Shown here: piece after piece, positions 63,038 through 64,000 of the stretch
How the letters are laid out: each line of letters begins with the position of its first letter
Position numbering within the stretch: the stretch's first letter is position 1
DNA from: Gammaproteobacteria bacterium
Lineage (GTDB): Bacteria; Pseudomonadota; Gammaproteobacteria; Steroidobacterales; Steroidobacteraceae
Reading direction: 5' to 3'
DNA: 64,000 bases
Assembly (NCBI GenBank): GCA_025358295.1
Contig: JANYJY010000074.1
Span: 1 to 64,000 of the forward strand
The notes under the pieces: generated by a model
Told to the model about the DNA's origin: nothing
The model's input: only the letters and a program-made list of their open reading frames with translations
Databases searched by the model: none
Made by a program: the position numbers and the translations under genes

Positions 63038-63739
63038 ATGCCGCGCATCTACAAAGCTGAGGCTGAAATTGTCGCCTATCGGCGCAAGAGCCTGCGCCTC
63101 GTGCTGGCCGATGAACGGACCATACTTCGCTGCGGCGTTCGGGCAATGCTCCAAGGAGAGCCCGACCTTGAGGTAATCGGCGAAGCAAGCCAAGTATCCG
63201 ACGCGATTGCTTTGGCAAGGTGCCTGCAGCCCGATGTCCTCGTCACGGATGTGTTTGAAAATGGCAGCGCAATTGCGGCGATCCGCGAGATCCAGCGCGA
63301 GTGCGTGGGCGTGCGCGTCGTGATGTTGACCGGCTGTAAAGATCAGCAATGCGAGCGTGCCGCCATGCTCGCCGGTGCCCATGCCTATGTCACCATCGAT
63401 GCGCCGATCGACGTTTTGCTGCGCGCGATTCGCGCGGAGATTTCCGATATCGACCTTCCAGCAGCCCCAAGACTCATCGCCGCGCCCCGCCAGCGCTCGG
63501 CTAATATGTTCGAAAGAGCATCGGCAGAGATGACGGAGCGTGAACGTGAGGTTCTTGTTCGCGTTGCGCTCGGCTTTTCCAGCAAGCGGATTGCCGCGGA
63601 TCTCGGGCGCAGCGTCAAGACGATCGAGAAACATCGCTTCAAGATGATGCATAAACTCGGTCTACGCAATGCCTCCGCCGTGACGCGCTATGCGATCGAC
63701 AACGGATTGCTGGATGACGCCAGCGCAGCTCTGGAATAA
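63038..63739 (+). CDS. NarL/FixJ-family response regulator
   Basis: A 233-residue regulator: a receiver (about 18-135) with Asp71 as phospho-acceptor in VLVTDVFENG and acidic residues 25-26, then a LuxR-type helix-turn-helix (MTEREREVLVRVALGFSSKRIAADLGRSVKTIEKHRFKMMHKLG, 165-208). The conserved receiver Lys is missing: the usual GYVLKDA reads AYVTIDA (Ile120). It diverges from the barrel/kinase operon and may regulate it or take part in its signalling. The ATG is preferred over the adjacent TTG. Confidence 0.88.
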   Translation: MPRIYKAEAEIVAYRRKSLRLVLADERTILRCGVRAMLQGEPDLEVIGEASQVSDAIALARCLQPDVLVTDVFENGSAIAAIREIQRECVGVRVVMLTGCKDQQCERAAMLAGAHAYVTIDAPIDVLLRAIRAEISDIDLPAAPRLIAAPRQRSANMFERASAEMTEREREVLVRVALGFSSKRIAADLGRSVKTIEKHRFKMMHKLGLRNASAVTRYAIDNGLLDDASAALE

Positions 63740-63786
63740 CGCGCGGCATGTCTTCCTGCTGAGAGCTAAAGAGACTCACCTCCAAG

Positions 63787-64000
63787 CTACGGCTCGGCCA
63801 GAATCGCTTTCTGCCGGTCACGATAAACATCCTCCGTGACCAGCCCTTCGTCGTAGAAATGCTTCAGCTCGCGAAGCTTTGCCTCCTTTGAAGCAATAGG
63901 GGCGTAACTCGTGGTCGGGGACGCGGGCACGGCAGCGGCCGAAGCCACTGCCGCAGGCGGGGACGATGTCGCCGCGGGTGCTGGGGCCGGGCGCCCCGCG
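63787..64000 (-). CDS. SHOCT-domain protein (partial, runs off the window)
   Basis: The 3' end of a gene. The last about 35 residues, ASKEAKLRELKHFYDEGLVTEDVYRDRQKAIL, form a SHOCT (short C-terminal) domain, found at the C-terminus of many membrane and secreted proteins and thought to mediate binding. Before it is an Ala/Pro-rich linker. The stop is TAG at 63787-63789. The start is outside the window, so the main domain is unknown. Confidence 0.75.
   Translation of the reverse strand, partial: AGRPAPAPAATSSPPAAVASAAAVPASPTTSYAPIASKEAKLRELKHFYDEGLVTEDVYRDRQKAILAEP

Overview
This 64 kb window is a dense, GC-rich stretch of bacterial chromosome. It carries about sixty genes on both strands, many with overlapping starts and stops. 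The outer-membrane machinery (TamA/TamB, a Kdo2-lipid-A-type acyltransferase, a beta-barrel sensor protein) shows a Gram-negative host. The mix of DUF1415, S10 and kumamolisin-like S53 peptidases, APC and NCS1 permeases, a TTQ amine dehydrogenase and a PQQ-catabolism-type beta-propeller fits a heterotrophic gammaproteobacterium near Xanthomonadales, Nevskiales or Steroidobacterales. That placement is inference, because no rRNA or tRNA gene was recognised. There is no CRISPR array, insertion sequence or prophage. Broken genes are few: a truncated amidohydrolase, a gene with an in-frame TGA, and a frameshift in a 7-bp homopolymer.

Region 0-11.4 kb is mainly amine and amide metabolism. A methyltransferase and an LpxL-like acyltransferase diverge at the left edge. 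A secreted amidohydrolase and an HDAC-fold deacetylase follow in tandem. Converging on them is a seven-gene operon for a periplasmic tryptophan-tryptophylquinone amine dehydrogenase: large subunit, MauE, MauD, small subunit, two c-type cytochromes and an amine/amino-acid permease. No mauG-like cofactor maturase is present.

Region 11.4-33.7 kb holds an amidohydrolase remnant, an acetyltransferase, a DUF1415 gene that appears to start at ATT, an isocitrate dehydrogenase, an ABC-2 exporter, a lipase-like hydrolase, an NCS1 permease, a VOC/ArsR/SRPBCC cluster with a palindromic operator candidate, a cyclopropane fatty acid synthase-like enzyme, an S10 peptidase, the tamA-tamB operon, a CBS protein, a TetR regulator with a perfect 16-bp palindrome, an OmpR/EnvZ-type two-component pair and a CapA-like protein.

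Region 33.7-50 kb holds CorA, a GtrA-like/ArnT-like fusion glycosyltransferase, a GH3 beta-glucosidase, an SbmA/YddA-type ABC protein, and a redox group: a di-haem cytochrome with a chitobiase-type C-terminal domain, a YVTN beta-propeller, and a berberine-bridge-type flavoprotein with both covalent FAD attachment residues. Beside them is an NtrC-like regulator that has lost both the phospho-acceptor Asp and the GAFTGA loop. A TauD-type dioxygenase and a GABA-permease-like transporter follow.

Region 50-64 kb contains secreted hypothetical proteins, an S53 protease with a strong terminator, an SPFH protein paired with an SH3-like protein, a membrane cytochrome b with a Tat-type molybdopterin lipoprotein, and a four-gene overlapping operon: beta-barrel, small binding protein, sensor kinase and stand-alone receiver. 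A NarL-type regulator is divergent from that operon. The barrel-to-receiver operon, the mauG-less TTQ cluster and the degenerate NtrC regulator are the best candidates for unusual biology.
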